The notes below the pieces were generated by a model, which saw only the letters and a program-made list of their open reading frames with translations, did not search any database and was not told where the DNA came from. Made by a program: the position numbers and the translations under genes. From Verrucomicrobiota bacterium (GTDB lineage Bacteria > Verrucomicrobiota > Kiritimatiellia > UBA8416 > JAIOPI01), in NCBI GenBank assembly GCA_027620105.1, contig JAQCIA010000139.1:1-6067 (forward strand): a DNA stretch of 6,067 bases, written 5' to 3'. Position 1 is the first letter of the stretch. Each line of letters opens with the position of its first letter. Shown one piece after another: positions 1 through 6,067 of the stretch.

Positions 1-2132
1 GCAAACGCGCCCGTATAGGTCACGGGATTGCTGCGCGGCGTCCGCCCAATCGGTGATTGATCGATCACGATGGCCTTGTCCAAATACTGAAGCCCGGTGA
101 TGCGTTTGTGCTTTCCCGGTGTCTCCCCGGACCCATGAAAGTGCCGAAACAACGCCCGGCGCAGGATGTCATCCACAAGCGTACTCTTGCCACTGCCGGA
201 CACCCCCGTCACGCACACGAACAGACCCAGCGGGATGTCGACATCAATGTCCCGCAGATTATTTTCCGACGCCCCCATCACCCGCAGCACGCCCGCCCCC
301 TTCGCGCGGCGGGGCGGGGCAGCGGCCCGTGTCGGTTGCAGATACCGCGCCGTCACGGACGTCGGCGACACCAGCACCTCCGCCAACGTCCCCTCCGCAA
401 CCACCGTACCACCCAACCGCCCTGCACCCGGCCCCAGATCGATCACATGATCTGCGCTACGGATCATGGCGGCGTCGTGCTCAACCACAATCACAGTGTT
501 CCCGATGTCACGCAGTTCCTTGAGAATCCCGATCAGCCGCGCGTTGTCGCGTGCGTGCAAACCCACCGTGGGCTCGTCGAGCACATAGAGCACCCCGACC
601 AATCCGGCCCCAATCTGCGTCGCCAACCGGATGCGCTGCAACTCGCCCCCCGAAAGCGTGGCGCTCTCCCGACTGAGCGTCACGTAGCCCAGACCGACAT
701 TATCCAGAAACTGCAGGCGCCGCCGCACTTCATTCAAAACTTCGTCCGCGATGCGCTCTTCCTGAGCGGTCAGTGGCAGTGTCGTGAAAAACTGCAGCGC
801 CGCCTTCACGGGCAGATCAGTAGCCCCCACAATCGATTTGCCGTTAACCGTGCAGGCCAGCACTTCCGGCCGCAACCGCGCGCCGACACAGGTGCTGCAC
901 AACTGCCGCGTCATATAGCGGCGCAGACGCGTGCGGGCAAAATCACTCTCCGTTTCCGCATACCGGCGCATTAAATTCGGGATCACGCCTTCAAACGGGC
1001 GCGTGATCTTGCGCTGGGCACCCTTGCGCCAGTACCCGAACTCCATGTCCGCATCCCCGGAGCCATGCATCAGCAGTTGGCGCACCTCCTCCGGCAATTC
1101 TCCGTAGGGCGTATCCATGCTGACCCCGCGCGCCTTGGTCACCGCTCGCAGCTGCGCTTTGTAGAAAATACTGAGCCGCCGCCCCATCCCGCGCCACGCC
1201 CGAATGGCGCCCTTCTCGAGCGATATCGAAGCGTCGGGGACCACGAGCGCCGGATCCAACACCAGCTGCGTCCCCAGGCCCGCGCAGGTCGGGCAGGCAC
1301 CATAGGGGCTGTTAAAGGAAAAACTGCGCGGCGCCAGATCCACGAAACTGATCCCGCAGTCCAGACACGCCTGCTTCTCCGAAAACAGCGTCTCGCGATC
1401 ATCCATACCGTCCGCCTGAATCAGCACACTCAGCACGCCCTCGCCGCGCTGCAGCGCCAGTTCCACCGAATCCGTCAGCCGCGCGCGAACCGCTTCCGTG
1501 ATCACAATCCGATCAATCACCAGTTCGATGTCATGCGCCATTTTCGGAGGCAGCGCCGGAACCGCTTCCAGCTCATGCATCACGCCATCCACCCGCACAC
1601 GCACAAAGCCCTGTTTCTGGGCGGCCTTGAGCAACTCCGCGTGTGCGCCACGCTGGCCCCGCATCAGGGGCGCCAGCAGGCTCACCCGCGTGCGCGCCGG
1701 CAGCCCCAGCAAATGCTCCACCATCTGTTCCGCCGTCTGCCGTTGCACCGGCTTTCCGCATTTTGGGCAATGGCGCTTGCCAATGTGCGCGAAGAGCAAG
1801 CGCAGGTAGTCATGAATCTCCGTGGCCGTGGCCACAATGGAGCGCGGATTCGACGCCGCCGTCCGCTGCTCGATGGCAATCGCCGGGGAGAGCCCGTCGA
1901 TGTGATCCACCTCAGGCTTGTGCATCTGGTTCAGGAACTGTCGCGCATAGGCGGAAACACTCTCCACATAGCGCCGCTGCCCCTCGGCGTAAATGGTGTC
2001 AAATGCCAGCGAGGACTTTCCGGATCCGCTGAGCCCCGTGATCACCGTCAGCCGGTTGCGCGGAATGCGCACCGTGATGTTCTTCAGATTGTGCTCACGC
2101 GCACCGGTAACAACGATAGCGTTTGATTCCAT
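1..2132 (-). CDS. uvrA: UvrABC system protein A (excinuclease ABC subunit A), 3' end outside window
   Basis: DNA damage-recognition ATPase of nucleotide excision repair: in the cytoplasm UvrA dimers find lesions, load UvrB and leave. I translated 710 codons from ATG at 2132 to the left edge and saw no frameshift; about 230-250 residues should lie beyond it (the E. coli protein has 940). Landmarks match the family in order: Walker A GLSGSGKS (residues 33-40), CxxC at C122/C125, zinc finger C256/C259...C280/C283, a CSTC pair, first ABC signature LSGGELQR (493-500), Walker B VLDEPTVGLH with D519-E520, and second Walker A GVSGSGKS (643-650). The family consensus at the signature is LSGGEAQR; the A-to-L change is minor. 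The second signature and last zinc finger are outside the window. The start fits the family N-terminus (MES..VVTGAREHNLKNI) but has no Shine-Dalgarno sequence, and the ATG lies in a small palindrome. I saw no LexA/SOS-type operator. The gene follows tyrS by 152 bases. Confidence 0.97.
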   Translation of the reverse strand, partial: MESNAIVVTGAREHNLKNITVRIPRNRLTVITGLSGSGKSSLAFDTIYAEGQRRYVESVSAYARQFLNQMHKPEVDHIDGLSPAIAIEQRTAASNPRSIVATATEIHDYLRLLFAHIGKRHCPKCGKPVQRQTAEQMVEHLLGLPARTRVSLLAPLMRGQRGAHAELLKAAQKQGFVRVRVDGVMHELEAVPALPPKMAHDIELVIDRIVITEAVRARLTDSVELALQRGEGVLSVLIQADGMDDRETLFSEKQACLDCGISFVDLAPRSFSFNSPYGACPTCAGLGTQLVLDPALVVPDASISLEKGAIRAWRGMGRRLSIFYKAQLRAVTKARGVSMDTPYGELPEEVRQLLMHGSGDADMEFGYWRKGAQRKITRPFEGVIPNLMRRYAETESDFARTRLRRYMTRQLCSTCVGARLRPEVLACTVNGKSIVGATDLPVKAALQFFTTLPLTAQEERIADEVLNEVRRRLQFLDNVGLGYVTLSRESATLSGGELQRIRLATQIGAGLVGVLYVLDEPTVGLHARDNARLIGILKELRDIGNTVIVVEHDAAMIRSADHVIDLGPGAGRLGGTVVAEGTLAEVLVSPTSVTARYLQPTRAAAPPRRAKGAGVLRVMGASENNLRDIDVDIPLGLFVCVTGVSGSGKSTLVDDILRRALFRHFHGSGETPGKHKRITGLQYLDKAIVIDQSPIGRTPRSNPVTYTGAF

Positions 2133-2145
2133 GTGGCGCCCACAT
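2131..2145 (-). promoter_or_regulatory. Palindrome covering the uvrA start codon
   Basis: The bases ATGTGG-CGC-CCACAT form a perfect 6-bp inverted repeat with a 3-base loop, and the uvrA ATG lies in its 3' arm on the mRNA. Seen directly. A hairpin here would bury the start codon, and no purine-rich ribosome binding site lies just upstream. That it controls translation, or is a protein-binding site, is inference only. Confidence 0.35.
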
Positions 2146-2237
2146 TTGAATGACTGCCGCACACGGTGCGACTGCTACCGTGCCGCATCTTGTAGTCGCG
2201 TCACCGCGTGACGCATCCGGGCTGATACATATTCAAA
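2145..2237. repeat. Nested inverted repeats in the tyrS-uvrA gap
   Basis: A 93-base segment is bounded by the 7-bp inverted pair TTTGAAT (2145-2151) and ATTCAAA (2231-2237). Inside are two further stems: GCGTCAC-CGC-GTGACGC at 2198-2214 (7 bp, 3-base loop) and CACGGT-N9-ACCGTG at 2162-2182 (6 bp). As RNA it could fold into a three-way junction. Neither inner stem is followed by a T-run on the minus strand, so it does not look like an ordinary intrinsic terminator for tyrS. It may be a small non-coding mobile repeat (MITE- or REP-like) or a structured leader of uvrA; one copy cannot decide. Confidence 0.45.
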
Positions 2238-2284
2238 AGGCGGCACGACCAGATTCCATGTGGGTGCGCCCCCTCCAGCAAGAC

Positions 2285-3553
2285 CTACTCCACCTTCACG
2301 AGATAAAAATTCTTCTTCCCGGAGCGCAGGACCAGCAGGCGTCCATTCACCAGATCCCCATCGCCCACGGTGACCGCCAGATCCGCCACACGTCGATTAT
2401 TCACATAGAACCCGCCGCTCTCAATCAAACGCCGAGCTGCCCCGCGGGTCGCACACAGCCCCGCCAGTTCGGCCAGCGCAACCACCGCCGCCCCAGCCAC
2501 CTGGGCGCGCGGCAGGACGATCGAGGGCACATCCCGAAACACATCGAGCAGTTCATCCGCGTTCAGCCCGTCCATCGATTCACCAAACAGCACCGCGCTC
2601 GCGCGCTCCGCCGATTGCAGCCCTGCTTCGCCATGCACGCCCCGCGTGACATCCACCGCCAGGCGCCGCTGCGCCGCACGCTTCTCCGGTTCCGCGGCCG
2701 TCTGTGCCTCCAGCCCGGCAATCTCCTCAAGTGGTGCAAACGTAAAGGTCTTCAGGTAGCGAATCACGTCCGTGTCGGCGCTGCGGAAAAAAAACTGATA
2801 GAAGGCGTAGGGTGACGTACGATCCGCATTCAGATACACCGCGTTCCCCTCGCTCTTGCCAAACTTCTGCCCATTGCTGTCACAGATCAGCGGCGTCGTC
2901 AGCCCATAGGCCTCGGCCCCGCGCTGCCGCCGAATCAGATCAATGCCGGCGGTGATGTTGCCCCATTGATCCGAACCACCCACCTGCACCGTGCAGCCCG
3001 CCGTGTCATACAAATGCAGAAAATCGTACGCTTGGAGCATCTGGTAGCTGAACTCCGTGTAACTCATGCCCGCCGCGCTGTTCAGCCGCGCCCGCACACT
3101 TTCCCGCCCGAGCATGGTCCCCATCCGGAAGTGCTTCCCCACATCGCGGAGGAACTCCAGATAGGAAAATCCGCCTAGCCAGTCATAATTGTTCACGATG
3201 CGCGCGGGTGCGGATGGGTGTGAGAAATCGAGAAAACGCGACAAGTTTTCGCGAATCCCATCCGCGTTTCGTCGCACAGTTTCAACGCTCAGCAGTTGCC
3301 GCTCCTGGTCTTTCCCGGACGGGTCGCCAATCATCCCCGTGGCGCCGCCAATCAAGGCGATCACCGAATGCCCGGCGCGCTGAAAATGCGCCTGCGCCAT
3401 CACCGCCACCAGATTGCCCGCCTGCAGGCTCGCACTCGTGGGATCAAATCCGGCATACACCGTCGCCGGCTTGGTGAGTACACCTTCCAGTTCCGGCGCT
3501 GTCACCGCTTCCACGAGCCCCCGCCCCCGCAGTATCTCCACAACATTGACCAT
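2285..3553 (-). CDS. tyrS: Tyrosyl-tRNA synthetase (bacterial class Ic)
   Basis: Cytoplasmic enzyme that activates tyrosine with ATP and charges tRNA-Tyr. From the chosen ATG it has 422 residues, close to the E. coli protein (424). Visible in order: YAGFDPT (33-39) at the start of the Rossmann fold; GGATGMIGDPSGK; the tyrosine-pocket segment with Y170, Q174 and D177; GGSDQWGNI (Q196); KMSKS-type loop KFGKS (230-234); and a C-terminal S4 RNA-binding domain (about 359-422) ending in SGKKNFYLV. The HIGH signature is unusual: SLQAGNLV, so the first His is Gln44 and the last is Asn47. Asn at the last position is tolerated in this family; Gln at the first is odd. Start choice: ATG 3553 has GGAG 9 bases upstream and gives the usual N-terminus. 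An in-frame ATG at 3562 and GTG at 3592 are alternatives, the latter adding 13 residues without a good ribosome binding site. It lies behind the rpsA terminator and so probably has its own promoter, which I could not place securely. Confidence 0.97.
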   Translation of the reverse strand: MVNVVEILRGRGLVEAVTAPELEGVLTKPATVYAGFDPTSASLQAGNLVAVMAQAHFQRAGHSVIALIGGATGMIGDPSGKDQERQLLSVETVRRNADGIRENLSRFLDFSHPSAPARIVNNYDWLGGFSYLEFLRDVGKHFRMGTMLGRESVRARLNSAAGMSYTEFSYQMLQAYDFLHLYDTAGCTVQVGGSDQWGNITAGIDLIRRQRGAEAYGLTTPLICDSNGQKFGKSEGNAVYLNADRTSPYAFYQFFFRSADTDVIRYLKTFTFAPLEEIAGLEAQTAAEPEKRAAQRRLAVDVTRGVHGEAGLQSAERASAVLFGESMDGLNADELLDVFRDVPSIVLPRAQVAGAAVVALAELAGLCATRGAARRLIESGGFYVNNRRVADLAVTVGDGDLVNGRLLVLRSGKKNFYLVKVE

Positions 3554-3649
3554 GGCTGTCATCTCCGCCGATCTTCCGCCGTACCGCCCCACCTTGTCAA
3601 ACCGCGTTCATTGCCCGCGTCTTCGACCACGGCCCCTCCGCGCTGCCCC

Positions 3650-3690
3650 ACAAAACACGAAAGGCGCACTCTATTCAGTGCGCCTTTCGT
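3650..3690 (-). terminator. Intrinsic terminator of rpsA
   Basis: A perfect 14-bp inverted repeat (3657-3670 and 3677-3690, arm ACGAAAGGCGCACT) with a 6-base loop begins 28 bases past the rpsA stop codon. On the minus strand it is followed by GTTTTGTGG, a short interrupted T-tract. On the plus side no T-run follows, so it acts in the rpsA direction. The long GC-rich stem compensates for the weak U-tract. It should separate rpsA transcription from tyrS. Confidence 0.88.
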
Positions 3691-3718
3691 CCGGGAACAT
3701 GTGGTCCCTCTGTCGAAC

Positions 3719-5545
3719 CTATTCCTCGTCGTCCTGTTCCTCGCGCTTGTTACGGCGCTTGGCGCCGCCTTCCGAATCGCGGCTGCCCTCACCCGGGCGC
3801 CACTCCTCGCCACCGGCCACGGAACCGCCCAGCGCTTCGTCGAACGCGCCGGCCAGATCCACCATGTTTTCGCCACGACGCAGACCTTCCACGAGCTCGT
3901 CACGCTGACGCAGAAACTCTTCTTCCGGCATCTTCGCGGCCTTGATGCTCAGCCCGATGCGGCGTTCCGCGCGATCCACACGCATGATGCGCGCTTCGAT
4001 CTCGTCGTCGATGTTGAGCTTGTCCTTGACCCGCTCCACGCGCTCGTCGCTGATCTGGGAAATGTGCACCAGACCGTCGACGCCTTCTGCGATCTGCACA
4101 AACGCCCCGAACGTCGCCACCTTCGTGACCTTGCCCTTGACAATCTGGCCAACCTCGTAGCGCGCCATGATCGCGGTCCATGGGTCGTCCTGTGCCTGCT
4201 TGAGACCGAGGCTGATCCGGTTGTTCCCCGGATCCACTTCGAGGACGACCGCCTCCACCTCGTCTGCCTTGTTGAGCAGTTCGGAAGGATGGTTGATCTT
4301 CCGCGTCCAGGACATGTCCGAAATATGGATCATGCCATCGATGCCGTCTTCGAGCTCCACGAAGGCGCCGTAAGACGTGAAGTTCCGTACCGTGCCCTTG
4401 ACGCGCGAGCCCACGGGGTAACGTTCCTGCACCGTATCCCAGGGATTGTCGGCCATCTGGCGGACGCCCAGCGCAATCTTCTGCTCGGTCTTGTTGATGC
4501 TGAGGACCACCACGTCCACATCCTGGCCCAGCGCCAGCACGTCGGACGCACGGGCAACCCGCCGCGTCCAGGACAACTCCGACACGTGTACCAGACCCTC
4601 GACACCGCGTTCGAGCTCCACAAAGGCGCCGTACGGAACGAGGTTCACCACCTTGCCACGCAGGCGGCTGCCCACGGGGAAGCGGTTCTCGATGTCGTCC
4701 CAGGGGTTCGGCAGGGCCTGCTTGAGCCCCAGCGAAACACGCTCGCGATCATGATCGACTTCCAAAATGACCACCTCGATCTCCATCCCCACGGTCACCA
4801 TTTCCGAAGGATGCTTGATCCGGCCCCAGCTCATGTCCGTGATGTGCAGCAGCCCATCCAGACCATCCAGGTCCACAAAGACGCCGAAGTCGGTGATGTT
4901 CTTGACCCGCCCCGTGCGACGCTGGCCGGGATCGATCGAGGTCATCAGCTGCTTCTTCCTGTCGCGCAGACGCTCTTCCATCAGCTCGCGCCGTGAAAGA
5001 ATGATGTTCTTGCGCTCGGTACTAATCTTGATGATCTTGAATTCGTAGCGGTTGCCGATCAGCGCATCCGTATTGCGCACCGGCATCACGTCGATCTGCG
5101 ACCCCGGCAGGAACGATTCCACGCCGTCCACGTCCACGATCAGTCCGCCACGCACGCGGGCCTTGATCGTTCCCTCACAAACGCTGCCTTCGGTATACCG
5201 CTTAAGCACGGTCTCCCAACGGAGTAGCTCATCCGCGCGTTCCTTGCTGAGCACGACCATGCCCTGGTCGTCTTCAATCTCGGAAAGCAAGACGCTCACG
5301 CTGTCGCCGGGCTTGACGGACTCAATGTCCTTAAATTCGTGGGCCGGAATGATGCCTTCCGACTTGTAACCGATGTCGACCAACACTTCGTTGGGTCGCA
5401 CTTCCAGGACCTTGCCGGGGACAATGGAGCCCGCGACAAAGGACTTCATCGTGTCGTTGTAAAGTTTGGCGAGTCCGGCTTCTGCGGCGTCCGTGAATTG
5501 CGCCGGATCCAGCTCGATGTTTCTGCGTTGCTTTAGTTGTTCCAT
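3719..5545 (-). CDS. rpsA: 30S ribosomal protein S1 (six S1 domains)
   Basis: Large RNA-binding protein of the 30S subunit that captures mRNA and helps initiation on structured or weak-SD messages. From ATG 5545 it has 608 residues with six S1/OB-fold repeats at roughly 37-104, 118-185, 205-275, 290-362, 377-449 and 464-534. Repeats 3-6 carry the strong pattern V.....(F/Y)G.FV.(L/I)..G(V/L/I)(D/E)GL(V/L)H(I/V)S, and 'NPWD' or 'DPWT' segments link them. Repeats 1 and 2 are divergent, as in E. coli S1, where they bind the ribosome. After repeat 6 comes a ~70-residue charged tail, Gly/Glu/Arg-rich and ending in DDEE, making it longer than E. coli S1 (557). Start choice: ATG 5545 has AGGGG 4 bases upstream and gives MEQLKQRRNIEL; an in-frame GTG at 5605 would add 20 residues unlike S1 and has no ribosome binding site. 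The gene has a likely promoter upstream and a terminator downstream, so it is probably monocistronic. S1 commonly represses its own mRNA; the leader could serve this, but that is inference. Confidence 0.97.
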   Translation of the reverse strand: MEQLKQRRNIELDPAQFTDAAEAGLAKLYNDTMKSFVAGSIVPGKVLEVRPNEVLVDIGYKSEGIIPAHEFKDIESVKPGDSVSVLLSEIEDDQGMVVLSKERADELLRWETVLKRYTEGSVCEGTIKARVRGGLIVDVDGVESFLPGSQIDVMPVRNTDALIGNRYEFKIIKISTERKNIILSRRELMEERLRDRKKQLMTSIDPGQRRTGRVKNITDFGVFVDLDGLDGLLHITDMSWGRIKHPSEMVTVGMEIEVVILEVDHDRERVSLGLKQALPNPWDDIENRFPVGSRLRGKVVNLVPYGAFVELERGVEGLVHVSELSWTRRVARASDVLALGQDVDVVVLSINKTEQKIALGVRQMADNPWDTVQERYPVGSRVKGTVRNFTSYGAFVELEDGIDGMIHISDMSWTRKINHPSELLNKADEVEAVVLEVDPGNNRISLGLKQAQDDPWTAIMARYEVGQIVKGKVTKVATFGAFVQIAEGVDGLVHISQISDERVERVKDKLNIDDEIEARIMRVDRAERRIGLSIKAAKMPEEEFLRQRDELVEGLRRGENMVDLAGAFDEALGGSVAGGEEWRPGEGSRDSEGGAKRRNKREEQDDEE

Positions 5546-5570
5546 AATACCCCTGAGTCGTCCAATTGCG

Positions 5571-5591
5571 CCTTGTTCCCCGGCCCCAAGG
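5571..5591 (-). promoter_or_regulatory. Small stem in the rpsA leader
   Basis: CCTTG (5571-5575) and CAAGG (5587-5591) pair across an 11-base G/C-rich loop, 26 bases upstream of the rpsA start and within the predicted 5' leader. Only 5 bp, so it may be chance. If real, it could be part of an autoregulatory leader for S1; no family-level match was recognised. Confidence 0.2.
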
Positions 5592-5624
5592 TCGGGAGGT
5601 CGCACCTATTTCGGCCAAACAATG

Positions 5625-5653
5625 AATTTACCGTTCCAGCGGGTGCCTCGCAA
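5625..5653 (-). promoter_or_regulatory. Probable sigma70-type promoter of rpsA
   Basis: On the minus strand TTGCGA (5653-5648; 4 of 6 to TTGACA) is separated by exactly 17 bases from TAAATT (5630-5625; 4 of 6 to TATAAT). Transcription would begin near 5618, giving a leader of about 70 bases to the rpsA ATG. Spacing and position fit well, and the AT-rich -10 stands out from its GC-rich surroundings. Confidence 0.55.
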
Positions 5654-5691
5654 GCCTCAATTCAGATTGCGTAACTGCTTATCAACCAGAA

Positions 5692-5732
5692 GCTTAGCAC
5701 GACAAGACCTCGCGCGCCCTTGGTGCTAAAGC
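5692..5732 (-). repeat. Inverted repeat upstream of the rpsA promoter
   Basis: GCTTAGCAC (5692-5700) pairs with GTGCTAAAGC (5723-5732, one bulged A), and within it CAAG (5703-5706) pairs with CTTG (5719-5722), leaving a GC-rich 12-base loop. This makes a bulged hairpin of about 13 bp lying upstream of the -35 box. It may be a terminator for the gene to the right, although no clear T-run follows, or a regulator site. Role unknown. Confidence 0.4.
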
Positions 5733-5773
5733 ATTGCGTGGAAAGGTCCTTGGCGTATGTCCGTCCGTCGTTG

Positions 5774-5811
5774 GGCCGGTTTTACGCCGGCCTCTGCCGA
5801 CATAAAGTCGG
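5774..5811 (-). repeat. Two tandem hairpins downstream of the right-edge gene
   Basis: GGCCGG-N7-CCGGCC (5774-5792) and CCGAC-ATAAA-GTCGG (5797-5811) are perfect stems of 6 and 5 bp, only 4 bases apart, each with an A/T-rich loop. They begin about 45 bases past the stop codon at 5857, where a transcription end would be expected, but neither is followed by a T-run. They could form a Rho-independent-like or RNA-stabilising 3' end for the upstream gene. Function is inferred from position only. Confidence 0.4.
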
Positions 5812-5856
5812 TTCTGCCGCATCCGTCCGAAGTCAAGGAGTTGCAGGCGCACCGCA

Positions 5857-6067
5857 CTACATGGCCAGGCCGGGATACCCGCCGCTGGCCCACAGGTAGA
5901 TGGCGATGGCAGTCCCATCGATCACAACCGTGATGGGCGTCGCGAGCGTGCGCACGGTGTAGTCGCCGAGCTTCTGCATCGACGATTTTTCAACGAGATA
6001 CCCGCGCGGTTCCCGATCCGCAAACTTCCGGTAATGGACGCCATGCGTAACCAGCGCGCGCTCATCA
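5857..6067 (-). CDS. Hypothetical protein, C-terminal 69 residues only
   Basis: An open frame enters from the right edge on the minus strand and ends with TAG at 5857. The 69 visible residues begin DERALVTHGVHYRKFAD. The first 43 are polar and charged; from about residue 43 on, TPITVVIDGTAIAIYLWASG is hydrophobic, followed by GYPGLAM at the C-terminus. That segment could be a C-terminal membrane helix or a buried strand-helix. Short bacterial envelope lipoproteins can end in a similar 'TP.T...D' plus hydrophobic stretch, which makes a small lipoprotein possible, but the N-terminus needed to see a lipobox is missing. Codon use (GC-rich third positions) matches the neighbours, and an uninterrupted frame ending at a structured non-coding region supports a real gene. 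I do not recognise the family. It is the gene upstream of rpsA, and nothing shows a functional link. Confidence 0.65.
   Translation of the reverse strand, partial: DERALVTHGVHYRKFADREPRGYLVEKSSMQKLGDYTVRTLATPITVVIDGTAIAIYLWASGGYPGLAM

Larger units (their letters stand above)
2125..2271. repeat. Imperfect direct repeats (17 nt) duplicating the uvrA start region
   Basis: Copy A at 2125-2141 reads GATTCCATGTG-GCGCCC. Copy B at 2252-2271 reads GATTCCATGTG-GGT-GCGCCC. They match at 17 positions and differ by a 3-base insertion. Both contain, on the minus strand, an ATG followed by GAATC; copy A holds the annotated uvrA start. Copy B alone has a purine-rich GGAGG upstream, 12 bases from its ATG, and its ATG lies 25 bases after the tyrS stop. 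The pair encloses the inverted-repeat segment at 2145-2237. This looks like an insertion or duplication between tyrS and uvrA, but origin by chance is not excluded. Confidence 0.55.
5546..5856. other. Non-coding gap between rpsA and the right-edge gene
   Basis: No convincing gene lies in these 311 bases on either strand. What it holds is the rpsA leader and promoter, a bulged hairpin and a tandem hairpin pair, listed separately. No tRNA, rRNA or recognised riboswitch was seen. Confidence 0.6.

Noticed and set aside
57..974. A 305-codon plus-strand frame opposite the 3' part of the visible uvrA.
   Set aside because: Same reason: antisense to the UvrA signature, Walker B and second Walker A coding sequence, with no recognisable domain.
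1065..2126. A 353-codon plus-strand frame opposite uvrA.
   Set aside because: It lies wholly antisense to the conserved uvrA reading frame, and its Arg/His/Gln-rich composition is typical of a shadow frame.
2198..2214. The GCGTCAC/GTGACGC hairpin as the tyrS terminator.
   Set aside because: No T-run follows on the minus strand; it fits better as part of the repeat-flanked segment.
2150..2815. A 221-codon plus-strand frame over the tyrS 3' end and the gap before uvrA.
   Set aside because: Mostly antisense to the tyrS S4 and C-terminal region, with no ribosome binding site or family resemblance.
3571..3600. An exact TTGACA (3600-3595, minus strand) upstream of tyrS as a promoter.
   Set aside because: The best -10 at a suitable distance is only GAAGAT, and transcription would begin near 3564, inside the ribosome binding site of the preferred start. 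Left unassigned.
3657..3690. The perfect 14-bp inverted repeat as part of a transposon or a bidirectional terminator.
   Set aside because: A single hairpin 28 bases past rpsA with Ts only on the minus-strand side, and no converging gene, is best explained as the rpsA terminator.
3296..4996. A 566-codon open frame on the plus strand opposite rpsA and part of tyrS.
   Set aside because: It is antisense to two unmistakable conserved genes and crosses the terminator between them. The protein is His/Arg/Leu-rich with no family features; GC-rich codon use on the minus strand suppresses stops in this frame.
5546..5605. Longer rpsA starting at GTG 5605.
   Set aside because: The extra 20 residues do not resemble S1 N-termini and no ribosome binding site precedes the GTG, whereas ATG 5545 has AGGGG nearby.
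5694..5918. A 74-codon minus-strand frame in the gap upstream of rpsA.
   Set aside because: It overlaps the end of the right-edge gene in another frame, runs through the hairpin cluster, and has no recognisable features.

Overview
This is a high-GC (about 60% by eye) bacterial chromosomal segment made of core housekeeping genes. All recognisable genes lie on the minus strand, so the window reads right to left: the 3' end of an unrecognised small protein gene, then rpsA (30S ribosomal protein S1), tyrS (tyrosyl-tRNA synthetase), and the first ~710 codons of uvrA (excinuclease ABC subunit A), which runs off the left edge. The six-domain S1 protein points to a Gram-negative-type bacterium. The order rpsA-tyrS-uvrA is not the familiar enterobacterial cmk-rpsA-ihfB arrangement. 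My loose guess is a member of the Verrucomicrobiota/Kiritimatiellota (PVC) side of the tree, but nothing in the window proves this.

Region by region. (1) 5857-6067: C-terminal 69 residues of a protein of unknown function with a hydrophobic C-terminus. (2) 5546-5856: a 311-base non-coding stretch with three inverted repeats and a plausible sigma70-type promoter (-35 TTGCGA, 17 bp, -10 TAAATT) giving rpsA its own transcript with a leader of about 70 nt. (3) 3719-5545: rpsA, followed by a perfect 14-bp inverted repeat that is very probably its terminator. (4) 2285-3553: tyrS. (5) 2133-2284: a 152-base gap with a direct repeat that duplicates the start region of uvrA and encloses a nested set of inverted repeats. 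(6) 1-2132: uvrA, truncated by the window.

The genes do not form one pathway. rpsA and tyrS serve translation (mRNA binding on the 30S subunit and charging of tRNA-Tyr), and uvrA serves nucleotide excision repair. The rpsA terminator separates rpsA from tyrS. tyrS and uvrA may share a transcript, since no convincing terminator with a U-tract lies between them.

No defence system, mobile gene cluster, CRISPR array, tRNA or rRNA is visible, and I do not see a new biological system here. The points most worth a second look are the repeat-flanked segment that appears to have duplicated the uvrA start, and the degenerate HIGH signature (Q-A-G-N) in the tyrosyl-tRNA synthetase.
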